A program made the position numbers and the translations under genes. A stretch of 64,000 nt of DNA, taken from Bradyrhizobium diversitatis (lineage in GTDB: Bacteria > Pseudomonadota > Alphaproteobacteria > Rhizobiales > Xanthobacteraceae). Shown piece after piece: positions 36,648-46,084 of this stretch; position 1 is the first letter of the stretch, and each line of letters starts with the position of its first letter. The stretch spans positions 1-64,000 of the forward strand of contig NZ_JACEGD010000018.1 in NCBI RefSeq assembly GCF_016031635.1, written 5' to 3'. Under the pieces are notes generated by a model, which did no database searches, was not told the DNA's origin, and was given only the letters and a program-made list of their open reading frames with translations.

Positions 36648-36683
36648 AGGGCGTCGTGCGTTCCGCACGGCGCCCTTTTCTTT
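36648..36683 (+). terminator. Rho-independent terminator of the Tim44-like gene
   Basis: A 12-bp stem with one T-G wobble and a five-base loop is followed by TTTTCTTT, 22 nt after the stop. Confidence 0.88.
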
Positions 36684-36770
36684 GAGCTCCTCGCCTCGCT
36701 GCATCGGAATAAGCGGCCGCGTGTCGGGTTGACATGAGGCGGTTAACGACAAGCAAGACGGGAGGACAGC

Positions 36771-37451
36771 ATGATCCGCATCGAGAGATCCGCGACGATT
36801 TCAGGCCTGGCGCTCGCAATGGCTTTGCTGGCGACGCCATCGGCGCAAGCGCAGTCGGCCGACATGACCTTCTTCGTGACCTCTAACGGCCCCGGCAAGG
36901 GCGCCGATCTTGGTGGCCTCGAAGGTGCCGACGCGCAATGCCAGAAGCTTGCACAAGCCGCCGGCGCCGGCACCAAGACCTGGCGCGCCTATCTCTCGAC
37001 GCAGGCCGCCGACGGCAAGCCGGCCGTCAACGCCCGCGACCGCGTCGGCAAGGGTCCGTGGCAGGACGCCAGGGGTACGGTGATTGCCAAGGACATCGCC
37101 GACCTGCACAGCCCGGCCAACAACCTCACCAAGCAGACCGCGCTCAGCGAGAAGGGTGAGGTCATCAATGGTGCCGGCGACCAGCCGAACCGGCACGACA
37201 TCCTCACGGGATCGCAGGCCGACGGCACCGCGTTTGCCGGGCCGGACGATCGCACCTGCAAGAACTGGACATCGAGCACGCAAGGCGCCGCGATGGTCGG
37301 CCATGCCGATCGCCGGGGCCTGCGCGACGACGAGCCCTCGAAATCTTGGAACAGCTCTCACCCCTCGCGCGGTCCAGACGGCGGCTGCTCGCAGGCCGAT
37401 CTGAAGAGCACCGGCGGCGACGGGCTGCTGTACTGCTTCGCGGCGAATTGA
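36771..37451 (+). CDS. Secreted DUF1554/lectin-like protein
   Basis: The 226-residue protein has a signal peptide (GLALAMALLATPSAQAQ) followed by FFVTSNGPGKGADLGGLEGADAQC-like text, a pattern of the DUF1554 family with a C-type-lectin or endostatin-like fold. Six or so cysteines (for example DAQCQK, RTCKNW, GGCSQ, YCFAAN) fit secreted disulfides. It probably acts in the periplasm or outside the cell; the ligand is unknown. GGGAGGA precedes the ATG. Confidence 0.7.
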   Translation: MIRIERSATISGLALAMALLATPSAQAQSADMTFFVTSNGPGKGADLGGLEGADAQCQKLAQAAGAGTKTWRAYLSTQAADGKPAVNARDRVGKGPWQDARGTVIAKDIADLHSPANNLTKQTALSEKGEVINGAGDQPNRHDILTGSQADGTAFAGPDDRTCKNWTSSTQGAAMVGHADRRGLRDDEPSKSWNSSHPSRGPDGGCSQADLKSTGGDGLLYCFAAN

Positions 37452-37470
37452 GGCACGGAGTTCTGTCCCC

Positions 37471-37550
37471 CGTCATTGCGAGGAGCCCTTGCGACCATGC
37501 AATCCAGAGTCTTTCCGCAGAGGCAGTCTGGATTGCTGCGCTCGCAATGA
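37471..37550. repeat. Dispersed palindromic repeat, family 1, copy D (short)
   Basis: The 80-bp element has the CGTCATTGCGAG end and the inverse CTCGCAATGA end, with an inner CAATCCAGA / TCTGGATTG pair. It lies between the DUF1554-like gene and the GST gene. Confidence 0.8.
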
Positions 37551-37645
37551 AGAGTGTGTTGCGCGAACCCTCCGTCTCACTCTGACGGAACCCCGAGCGG
37601 CATGCTACATTGGTTCGTAAGTCTTCACGCTCACGGACCCCTCCC

Positions 37646-38353
37646 ATGAAATACGAGCTCTATTACTGGCCCGAGATCCAGGGCCGCGGCGAATATGTGC
37701 GGCTGGCGCTGGAGGAGGCGGGGGCCGCTTACGTCGATGTCGCGCGCGGTCCGCGCGGGACTGCCGCGATGATGAAGATGATGGACGCGCACGAGGGCAC
37801 GCCGCCCTTTGCGCCGCCGTTCCTGAAAGCAGGCAAGCTCGTCATCGGCCAGACCGCCAACATCCTGCTCTATCTCGGCGCCCGCCATGGGCTTGCGCCG
37901 AAGACGGAAGCCGGCAGGCTCTGGGTGCACCAGCTTCAGCTCACGATCACGGACTTCGTCGTCGAGATCCACGACACCCATCATCCGCTCGGACCCTCGC
38001 TCTATTATGAGGACCAGAAGGCACCGGCGAAGAAGCGCACGGCCGACTTCTGGGACGAGCGCGTACCGAAATATCTCGGCTATTTCGAGCGGCTTCTCGA
38101 CGGGAGCGGCGGCACCTATGTCACCGGTCGCCGCCTGACCTACGTCGATCTCTCGCTATTCCAGATCGTTGACGGGCTGCGTTATGCCTTCCCCAGGCGC
38201 ATGAAGGCGTTCGAAGCGGATGTCCCGGGCCTAGTCGGTCTGCACGACCGCATCGCCGCGCGGCCGAACATCAAGGCCTATCTCGAAAGCGAGCGCCGCA
38301 TTCCCTTCAACGAGCAGGGCATCTTCCGCCGCTACCGCGAACTGGACGGTTAG
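37646..38353 (+). CDS. Glutathione S-transferase family protein
   Basis: The 235-residue protein has a thioredoxin-like N-terminal domain (KYELYYWPEIQGRGEYVRLALEE, with Tyr6/Tyr7 as possible catalytic tyrosines; IGQTANILLYLGARHG as the GSH-binding turn) and a helical C-terminal domain (LTYVDLSLFQIVDGL). It resembles the sigma or alpha-like GSTs. The substrate is not known. The gene appears to be monocistronic. Confidence 0.85.
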   Translation: MKYELYYWPEIQGRGEYVRLALEEAGAAYVDVARGPRGTAAMMKMMDAHEGTPPFAPPFLKAGKLVIGQTANILLYLGARHGLAPKTEAGRLWVHQLQLTITDFVVEIHDTHHPLGPSLYYEDQKAPAKKRTADFWDERVPKYLGYFERLLDGSGGTYVTGRRLTYVDLSLFQIVDGLRYAFPRRMKAFEADVPGLVGLHDRIAARPNIKAYLESERRIPFNEQGIFRRYRELDG

Positions 38354-38380
38354 CGGTTCGGACCGGAAAAGGATCAGCCC

Positions 38381-39055
38381 TCACCAGACGCCGGGCACGA
38401 GGCGGTAGCGCACCAGTGCCGCATAATCGGTATAGCCAGGCAGGCCCTCGCGCAGCGTGCGCTCCTCGATGGGGATGCGGACCGCGAGCAAGGCGATGAA
38501 GAGCGGCATCATCGCAAGTCCCCACCACGACCCCAGCAGCAACGGCACGCCGGCGAAGAACAGCACCAGGCCGCTGTACATGGGATGACGGACATGGGCG
38601 TAGGGACCGGTCGAGATCACGTGCTGCGCGCGCTCGGTTTGCAGCTTCACCACGGGCGCGGCGAACGAATTCTCGCGGAAGACCCACATCGTGAACAGTG
38701 TCGAGGCCAGGAACAGCGCGAGGCCGAGCGCCTGCAACGCAGTCGGTATGTCGGAGGATTGAAAGCGCCGGTCAAGTCCCATCACGACCAGCCAGGCCAG
38801 CATCACGACGATGAAGACGGCCATGAACATCTTGTCGGCGGCGGGCTGATCCTTTTGCAGCACCGGCCGCAGACGTTCGGCCAGCAGCGCCGGATCGATC
38901 CGGTAGAGCCACCAGCCGCAGAGCGGGCCGAGGAATGCGGAGGTGGCGAGGAACGTCCAGGCCGACGGCCACTGCAGTGTTCCGGCGCATGCGAACAGCA
39001 CCGCGCCCATGGCGACGACGAAGACCGTGTTCTGCAACAGCAGGCGTGCGATCAT
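38381..39055 (-). CDS. Isoprenylcysteine carboxyl methyltransferase-like membrane protein
   Basis: The 224-residue integral membrane protein has five or so membrane helices. The C-terminal motif STGPYAHVRHPMYSGLVLFF and IEERTLREGLPGYTDYAALVRYRLVPGVW are typical of the ICMT/PEMT family of SAM-dependent methyltransferases. The substrate in bacteria is usually unknown. It converges with the GST gene. Confidence 0.85.
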   Translation of the reverse strand: MIARLLLQNTVFVVAMGAVLFACAGTLQWPSAWTFLATSAFLGPLCGWWLYRIDPALLAERLRPVLQKDQPAADKMFMAVFIVVMLAWLVVMGLDRRFQSSDIPTALQALGLALFLASTLFTMWVFRENSFAAPVVKLQTERAQHVISTGPYAHVRHPMYSGLVLFFAGVPLLLGSWWGLAMMPLFIALLAVRIPIEERTLREGLPGYTDYAALVRYRLVPGVW

Positions 39056-39171
39056 GCGCAGGTCCCGGGCGAGCGGCGCACGATATTGGTGCAGCTATCC
39101 GGCAAAGATGCGGCCGACCGCGCGAAAAGCCCGATCGACCGGATCGGGCGCTTCAGTTTTGGCAAGCCTGG

Positions 39172-39345
39172 TCAGGCGAGTTGATCGATCCGCGTGCCCT
39201 GACCCGGCGGCAGCGGCGCGGGCGGCTGCGGCTTGAAGGTCGGATCCTCGTCCTTCACCTTGGTCTGGTCGTCCTGCTGCTTGGTCGTGTCGTAGTTAGG
39301 GACCACGATCGCGATCGGCGGCGGCGCCACGGTGGAAACCTTCAT
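39172..39345 (-). CDS. Small Pro/Gln-rich conserved-looking protein (57 residues)
   Basis: A 57-codon frame starts with ATG and GAGG upstream; it reads MKVSTVAPPPIAIVVP, then a charged KQQDDQTKVKDEDP stretch and a Pro-rich PQPPAPLPPGQGTRIDQLA end. Codon use is like the neighbours and third positions are GC-rich. I do not recognise a family. It lies alone between the ICMT-like gene and a repeat. Confidence 0.5.
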   Translation of the reverse strand: MKVSTVAPPPIAIVVPNYDTTKQQDDQTKVKDEDPTFKPQPPAPLPPGQGTRIDQLA

Positions 39346-39483
39346 CCGCAAATCCTCACATATGGAAACAATTCAGCCTGCCCTGCGAGGAGCGAAATTT
39401 CCTTCAAGCCAATCGTTAAAATGCGAGGGAATGGGCGGGGTGTCCGCCGCCTATGCGGGGCTCGCCGCAGCTGACCACGTACT

Positions 39484-39608
39484 CCGTCATTGCGAGCCAA
39501 CGGGTCCGCGCGGCGCGCGGCCCGATGACAGGCTCCGCGAAGCAATCCAGAAATCTTTCCGCGGAGACAGTCTGGATTGCTTCGTCGCAAGGGCTCCTCG
39601 CAATGACG
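39484..39608. repeat. Dispersed palindromic repeat, family 1, copy E (long)
   Basis: The 125-bp long form has the same ends and an internal block close to that of copy C (GGGTCCGCGCGGCGCGCGG). The gap from 39346 to 39684 contains nothing else I can recognise. Confidence 0.8.
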
Positions 39609-39684
39609 GGGAGAGACCTCGTCGTCTCGGTTTGCACCACGCGGATGAGACACATATCCGCAGTGAAACGGAAGGAACTCCGCC

Positions 39685-40158
39685 CTATTCGTCCTTGCCG
39701 CGCGTGATCGCGATTGACGCCTCCGTCTTGCTGCGGGTGCATTCCATGTTGAGCCGGCGATAGCGCATGCTGACCTTGTCGCCGCGGAGCAGGCCCATCC
39801 GCTTCAGGCAGCGTGTCGCGCCCGTCGTCGTGTCGTCCTTCGTCACGGTGAAGACGATCGCGGCCATCGATCCCACCAGCGCATAGAACTCCGGCTTGGG
39901 CTTGCGATCACCCTTGGCATAGAGCTCGATCGAATATTTGTCGCCGCGGCAACTCACGGAGAGCTCCTTGGCCGCCGGATGCGTCATGTAGACGACATTG
40001 GCGGCGCGGAAATTCACCTTCAGGCGATCGACCTGGTTCGCCAGCTCCTTGGCGCTGTCGTCGCAGCGGTCGGCGCGCGCGGGAGAGACGAGGGCCACAA
40101 GGCCGGCGATGGCGGCGGCGACCAGGATCGCGCCGCGGACGTTCAAGTTCAATGTCAT
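39685..40158 (-). CDS. Secreted hypothetical protein
   Basis: The 157-residue protein has a signal peptide (GAILVAAAIAGLVALVSPARA, cleavage before DRC). The mature part has cysteines near DRCDDSAK, SVSCRGDK, TRCLKRM and MECTRS, consistent with two disulfides. I do not recognise the family. The start is the ATG at 40158, with AGGGG upstream. It is divergent from the fumarase gene across a 211-bp gap in which no clear promoter motif was identified. Confidence 0.7.
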   Translation of the reverse strand: MTLNLNVRGAILVAAAIAGLVALVSPARADRCDDSAKELANQVDRLKVNFRAANVVYMTHPAAKELSVSCRGDKYSIELYAKGDRKPKPEFYALVGSMAAIVFTVTKDDTTTGATRCLKRMGLLRGDKVSMRYRRLNMECTRSKTEASIAITRGKDE

Positions 40159-40369
40159 GATGAAAAAGCCCCTTAGCGCGCGCATTCAAGCGTCGGCGGG
40201 CCCGAAGCGCAAGGGCGGCAGAGGCATTTCCACGAGGTGTGCCAATGCCTTCCCGAGCCCGGCCAGCCTCTCCCATGCGCACCGCTCCCTTTCTTTTCTG
40301 GCCAAAATGCGCTTAGAACCCTTCTATGCCTGGAGGCCCGCGAGGCCCCGAAACCCCGAGATCCGCCCC

Positions 40370-42025
<1,656 letters not shown>

Positions 42026-42028
42026 GGC

Positions 42029-42178
42029 CTCCTCACCTCGCCCCGCTTGCGGGGAGAGGTCGGATTGCATCGAAGATGCAATCCGGGTGAGGGGGACTCT
42101 CCACGAGTCCAACTCTCTCCGTCCTTGCGGAGACTCCCCCTCACCCCAACCCTCTCCCCGCAAGCGGGGCGAGGGAGA
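42029..42178. repeat. Compound palindromic repeat, family 3
   Basis: Some 150 bp contain several nested inverted repeats: CTCGCCCCGCTTGCGGGGAG and its inverse at the far end, GATTGCATC / GATGCAATC in the left half, and GAGTCTCC-like arms in the centre. It fills the space between the converging fumarase and SH3-like genes and may act as a bidirectional terminator. Confidence 0.75.
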
Positions 42179-42182
42179 ACAC

Positions 42183-43103
42183 TCAACTGCAATTCGTGAC
42201 CTGGTTGGAGCACAGCGCGCGCCACCAGCCTCGGACGCCGTCGTGGCTCTCGACGAGACCCCACAAGCCGCTGCAGGCCAAGAGGCGCCTCGGGCCGCCG
42301 TCGGTGTCGAGCGCTCCGCCGAACTCGCGCTGGGCCGGCATCCATTTGGCATCGGCGAAGGGCGCCTGGACCAGCCCGCCCATGCGCGTGGCGCCATTGG
42401 CATAGGCCGCACCGACCTTGTTCGAGGCGATCCAGCCGCGTCCGGCATAGGGCTTCGGTGCGCTGCGCGGATATCGCTTCTCGTCCTCGTAGTCCTTGCC
42501 GGGTGGCTTCGCGCCTTCGATCAGGAACCAGCCGTCCTTGAAGCCGATGATGCGGAATTCGGTGAGCCAGCCGCCCTCGGGCGTGTTCTCGGCGCCGCCG
42601 AGCTTCAGCCGATAGGGCGGCGGCAGCGTGCCGAGCACGCGCGCCTTGACCGACGGCTCGGCACGCACGTTGAGGCCGCCCGGGTCCTTGTCGATGGACC
42701 AGGCGCCGAGATCGCAGGGCTCGGTTCCAGCAGGCAGCGTCGAACGCTTGGCGGCCAGCTCGGCGTGCAGCCTTGCAAAATCGCTGTCGTCGCTGTCGGG
42801 ATCCGGGTCGGGGCGCGGCTTCAGCTCGCCTGACGTCGCCCGCGTCCCATCCGCCGTCAGCGTGACGACCAGAGCCTGGCGCGCCGCAAAGGCGCTTGCC
42901 GGTGTCTTGGGATCGTTCGATGTTGCGGGGTAGACCGCGAGATAGCCGGTCGAGCCTTCGGTTCGATAGGCGGTGCCGGCAACATAGCCTGCCGGCACCA
43001 AAGCGAGCGCGCTCGCGCGCCACGCCGGTTCGCTGTCATCCGCGCGCGCCGCTTGTGTCGCGACACACAGGATTGCCGCCGCGATGAAACGAAGCATACG
43101 CAT
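42183..43103 (-). CDS. Secreted SH3-like domain protein
   Basis: The 306-residue protein has a signal peptide (RFIAAAILCVATQAARA) and a central bacterial SH3-like segment (DPGGLNVRAEPSVKARVLGTLPP). The C-terminal region is Trp- and Cys-containing (RRLLACSGLWGLVESHDGVRGWW). SH3-like domains often bind cell wall. The exact role is not known. I use the first of two close ATGs, at 43103. It lies 14 nt after the next upstream gene on the same strand. Confidence 0.8.
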   Translation of the reverse strand: MRMLRFIAAAILCVATQAARADDSEPAWRASALALVPAGYVAGTAYRTEGSTGYLAVYPATSNDPKTPASAFAARQALVVTLTADGTRATSGELKPRPDPDPDSDDSDFARLHAELAAKRSTLPAGTEPCDLGAWSIDKDPGGLNVRAEPSVKARVLGTLPPPYRLKLGGAENTPEGGWLTEFRIIGFKDGWFLIEGAKPPGKDYEDEKRYPRSAPKPYAGRGWIASNKVGAAYANGATRMGGLVQAPFADAKWMPAQREFGGALDTDGGPRRLLACSGLWGLVESHDGVRGWWRALCSNQVTNCS

Positions 43104-43117
43104 CGGCGCAGCGTGCG

Positions 43118-43414
43118 TTACGCCCGCGCGCCCGTGAACGGGAAGCTGCCCATCGGGCCGATGCCCATCTCGCCGCTGATGCTGTCGCCGGAGACCGTGC
43201 CGGTGAATTCGAGGGTGAGCGGCATCGGCTTGTCGATCGAGGCCTTCCACGAGACGTTGTCGCCGGAGGCGGTGCCGTCGAAGATCTCGGTGGTGTTACC
43301 TTGCGCGCCCAGCGTGCCCGTGAGCGTGCCGCCCGCAGCCTTCAGGCTCAGCGTCGCCTGCTGTTCGCCCATCGGCGTCGTCATGGTCAGATTCCAATTG
43401 CCGTCCACGGCCAT
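43118..43414 (-). CDS. Small beta-rich hypothetical protein
   Basis: The 98-residue protein has alternating strands (GNWNLTMTTPMGEQQATLSLK; LEFTGTVSGDSISGEMGIG) and looks like a compact beta barrel or sandwich. It has no signal peptide. GGGAGACGGG precedes the ATG. It is directly upstream of the SH3-like gene and may share its transcript. I do not recognise a function. Confidence 0.75.
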   Translation of the reverse strand: MAVDGNWNLTMTTPMGEQQATLSLKAAGGTLTGTLGAQGNTTEIFDGTASGDNVSWKASIDKPMPLTLEFTGTVSGDSISGEMGIGPMGSFPFTGARA

Positions 43415-43519
43415 TCCCGTCTCCCGAACAAATCTCGGCGGTCCGCGACGATCCGCGGCCGTCCTTAAGCGAGCCTATAGCCCAACTCGCAGGTCCTGCC
43501 TAACCCTGCGATCGGTCAA

Positions 43520-44074
43520 TCAGGCGCGGGCGGCGGCGCGCCGGCGGCTGGTGACGATGAGCCTGAGAACGACATACTGCACGGCAAAGGCCAGGATCTT
43601 GCCGCCGCCGGCGACCACCGTGAGGTAGAACGCCCACAGCTTCAGATCGCCCGTGGAGGCGACCACGATCATGCCGCCGCCGATCACGAACATCAGCACC
43701 GCCCAGGCATAGCCCGCGGCCGTCACATATTCAGGAACGGTTTCCACGACGAGCGGCGGCATGTAGCGCAGCATCCAGCCGCGCTTGAGCATGATGAGGC
43801 CGATCGCGAAATGCGCGATCGAAGGCTTGGCCATCATGAAGCGGGGATCATTGGTCAGCAGCGTGATCCCGCCCAGCCCGACGACGAGGGCGAGGCTGGC
43901 ATAGGTCATGTAATTGAGTTGCTGACCCTTGATGCGGGCATGGACCACCTGCGCAACCGCGCCGGCGATCGCCACCGATGTCGCAAGGATGACGTTGTCG
44001 GTGACGAGATAGATGACCAGGAAGAGGATGGCGGAGAAGAGATCTGAGCCGAGACGGGCGAATACGTCCTTCAT
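43520..44074 (-). CDS. yciB: YciB/IspZ family inner membrane protein
   Basis: The 184-residue protein has five or six membrane segments and the family pattern AILFLVIYLVTDNVILATS and FMMAKPSIAHFAIGLIML. YciB is linked to septation and envelope integrity in E. coli. I use the ATG at 44074 rather than the TTG upstream. Directly upstream lies a fragment of another reading frame, possibly a decayed operon partner. Confidence 0.85.
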   Translation of the reverse strand: MKDVFARLGSDLFSAILFLVIYLVTDNVILATSVAIAGAVAQVVHARIKGQQLNYMTYASLALVVGLGGITLLTNDPRFMMAKPSIAHFAIGLIMLKRGWMLRYMPPLVVETVPEYVTAAGYAWAVLMFVIGGGMIVVASTGDLKLWAFYLTVVAGGGKILAFAVQYVVLRLIVTSRRRAAARA

Positions 44075-44086
44075 CGTCAATCCTGT

Positions 44087-44259
44087 TCAGGGTGTGTCGG
44101 GCAATGCGCGGGCGGGCGTACCGTACTTGATCTTGCGATACTCGGGATACCCCTTTGTGAACCAGGTCGCACTGTTGCGGGCGGCAAAGTCCACCGCAAG
44201 GCTCGACCAGAGCGGCAGGCCGGCACCGCGTCGAGCGCGTATTGCACGGCGATGCCGAG
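44087..44259 (-). pseudogene. Possible gene remnant upstream of yciB
   Basis: On the reverse strand a protein-like stretch GIAVQYALDAVP is followed, after a one-base frameshift, by LPLWSSLAVDFAARNSATWF and KGYPEYRKIKYGTPARALPDTP with a stop 12 nt before yciB. The composition looks like a genuine membrane-protein C-terminus, but there is no start codon in frame. The family is not recognised. Confidence 0.3.
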
Positions 44260-44271
44260 TCAAGCAAACCT

Positions 44272-44526
44272 TTACAGCGTCAATATGACGTAGGTCACCT
44301 CCAAGAGGTGAAGGGCAGCAACGACCTGGTCCAATGCCGTTTCGGCCAATTCAGCCCAGGGCAGGAGCGGCAGAGTGGCGGCGGTCAGCAGACCGAGGCA
44401 GAGCAGGATGCCGCCGTCGAAGACAGTATGGCGGCTTCGCCGCAGCCGGATCAGCTGGAATGCGAGCGCAGCGCCGGTCAGGGCGAGGAGGACAAGTGCG
44501 CCTGCGGTGATCGAGGGCATGTGCAT
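44272..44526 (-). CDS. Small membrane protein (84 residues)
   Basis: The protein has three hydrophobic stretches (SITAGALVLLALTGAALAF; GGILLCLGLLTAATLPLL; AALHLLEVTYVILTL). A strong AAGGAG lies 6 nt before the first ATG. It is downstream of the carotenoid oxygenase gene on the same strand, separated by 61 bp that contain a palindromic repeat. No family is recognised. Confidence 0.6.
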   Translation of the reverse strand: MHMPSITAGALVLLALTGAALAFQLIRLRRSRHTVFDGGILLCLGLLTAATLPLLPWAELAETALDQVVAALHLLEVTYVILTL

Positions 44527-44542
44527 GGAAAACTCCTTGTCC

Positions 44543-44582
44543 GTCATCCCGGTTCGCGCCAAGTGGCACGACCCGGAATGAC
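44543..44582. repeat. Short palindromic repeat related to family 2
   Basis: The 40-bp element runs from GTCATCCCGG to CCGGAATGAC. It resembles the outer arms of the fliE-fliQ repeat without the inner block, and lies between the oxygenase stop and the ribosome site of the small membrane protein. Confidence 0.6.
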
Positions 44583-44587
44583 GAGGG

Positions 44588-45979
44588 CTAGGCCGCGCCG
44601 ACCCAATTGCCGTGGAAGCCGTCGGGGACGCGGTGGCCGAGCTGAACCAAGGCCGCCGGGCCGGCCTCGATGTCGGTGGCATTGAACACGGCGAGATCGC
44701 TGCGGTTCTCCCTTGCGCGCCAAACCACCGCGAGCAGCCAGCCGTCGCCTTCGGCGGCATCCTTGGATCGTTCGACGAAAACAGGCTCGGAGATGGTGTC
44801 GCCGGCCGGCAGCAGGTAATGGCCGAGCCTTCGGCCGTTGCCGTCGACATGGACGATGCCGGAGAGCGCGCCGAACATCGGTAGTTTTGGATTGGCGCAG
44901 GCGTACCAGCCGTGTCGGTTTTTCAGTCCGGCGCGGCGGTCGTCGATGCGGGGGAATTCGCCGGTGAGATCGTCAAGGTATGTCTGCTGGAAGCGGTCGG
45001 TATTGCCTGCGAGATCGAACGTCCAGCGGCAGTGTCGGGCCCGCGACTTCTCCGGATCGGTCGGGCGGCCATCGGGATGCGGAAACAGCGGCGCTTCCTC
45101 AAACTGCATGACGTCTGCGACGATGCGGTCACCGTCTTCCCACGCATTCATGACGTGGAAGACGTAGCAGGCTTCGGCACGGAACCAGACGATGTCCTTG
45201 GCGGCGCCGCTGCGCTTCATCACGCCGACATAGGCGCCCTTGTCCGGCTCCCAGGCATAGGGCGGCCGTCCGCTCATCGCGCGCTCCATGCTGCCCGTGA
45301 TCGGGAGGATCGGAAACAGCACATGGTTTTCGGTGACGATGAAATCGTGCACCATGCTGGCATAGGGCGCCTCGAAGCGCTCGAAGCGCGTCGCCTTGCC
45401 GGATGCGTCGATCGCTCCATAGGAGAGGGCAGGCGTCAACGGTCCCGCTGCATTGTAGCCGAAGAACACCAGTTCGCCGGTGACGGGATCGATCTTCGGA
45501 TGCGCGGTAAAACTGCCGGCGACGTGGCCCTGATAGTTGTGATAGCCGCGCGTCGCCAGCGTGCCCGGCTCGATCTCCGTGGGCAGGTGGGCTTCTTCCA
45601 GCGCGAGCAGCTTGCCGGCATGGAAGATGATGTTGGTGTTGGCGACGCCACCATCGGTGAGGTTGGCCGGTGCATCCGGCAGCTTGCGGCCGAAGCCGCC
45701 GAACAGGGCCCGGCCGGCATCGTGCTCGGCGAGCCATTTCGGCGTGCGGACCCAGCGGTTGCGATAGCTTGCGCGGCCGTTTTCGAGATGGAAGGCGTGC
45801 AGCATGCCGTCGCCCACGAACCAGTGCGCGCCGGGCGACTCGAACTGCGGATTGGGCCCGTTGCGGTAGAGCGTGCCGTTCAGCTCGCGCGGCAATTCGC
45901 CGACGATCTTGAGGAAGGGTGCGTCGGCCTCGAACGGGATCGGTGCGATATTGTTGCGGCGCTCGGCGACCTGCTCCAC
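44588..45979 (-). CDS. Carotenoid oxygenase (RPE65/CCD family)
   Basis: The 463-residue protein is a full-length carotenoid cleavage oxygenase. Four iron-binding histidines are visible in context: FTAHPKIDP, MVHDFIV, VFHVMNAWED and DGFHGNWVG. It cleaves a conjugated double bond in a carotenoid, apocarotenoid or phenylpropene-type substrate; the actual substrate cannot be told. The divergent tetR gene and palindromic operator indicate inducible expression. No carotenoid biosynthesis genes are nearby. Confidence 0.9.
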   Translation of the reverse strand: MEQVAERRNNIAPIPFEADAPFLKIVGELPRELNGTLYRNGPNPQFESPGAHWFVGDGMLHAFHLENGRASYRNRWVRTPKWLAEHDAGRALFGGFGRKLPDAPANLTDGGVANTNIIFHAGKLLALEEAHLPTEIEPGTLATRGYHNYQGHVAGSFTAHPKIDPVTGELVFFGYNAAGPLTPALSYGAIDASGKATRFERFEAPYASMVHDFIVTENHVLFPILPITGSMERAMSGRPPYAWEPDKGAYVGVMKRSGAAKDIVWFRAEACYVFHVMNAWEDGDRIVADVMQFEEAPLFPHPDGRPTDPEKSRARHCRWTFDLAGNTDRFQQTYLDDLTGEFPRIDDRRAGLKNRHGWYACANPKLPMFGALSGIVHVDGNGRRLGHYLLPAGDTISEPVFVERSKDAAEGDGWLLAVVWRARENRSDLAVFNATDIEAGPAALVQLGHRVPDGFHGNWVGAA

Positions 45980-45992
45980 GGCGTTGCTCCCT

Positions 45993-46011
45993 ATCTTTAC
46001 ATCGTAAAGAT
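45993..46011. promoter_or_regulatory. Perfect palindromic TetR operator O1
   Basis: ATCTTTACATCGTAAAGAT is a perfect 8-3-8 palindrome, 14 bp upstream of the carotenoid oxygenase start and immediately downstream of its predicted -10 box. A repressor bound there would block transcription initiation. Confidence 0.75.
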
Positions 46012-46040
46012 CAGATAATACCGATTGCCGTTCCGGTCAA
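46012..46040 (-). promoter_or_regulatory. Sigma-70-like promoter of the carotenoid oxygenase
   Basis: On the reverse strand TTGACC (-35) and TATCTG (-10) are separated by 17 bp. The pair lies between the two operator-like elements. Confidence 0.5.
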
Positions 46041-46045
46041 GCGAA

Positions 46046-46064
46046 ATCTTTACACTGTCAATAT
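46046..46064. promoter_or_regulatory. Imperfect second TetR operator O2
   Basis: ATCTTTACACTGTCAATAT has a left half identical to O1 and a right half matching six of eight bases. It lies 21 bp before the TetR start codon and so may mediate autoregulation. Confidence 0.55.
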
Positions 46065-46084
46065 TGCGTCATATAGCTTGTCGC

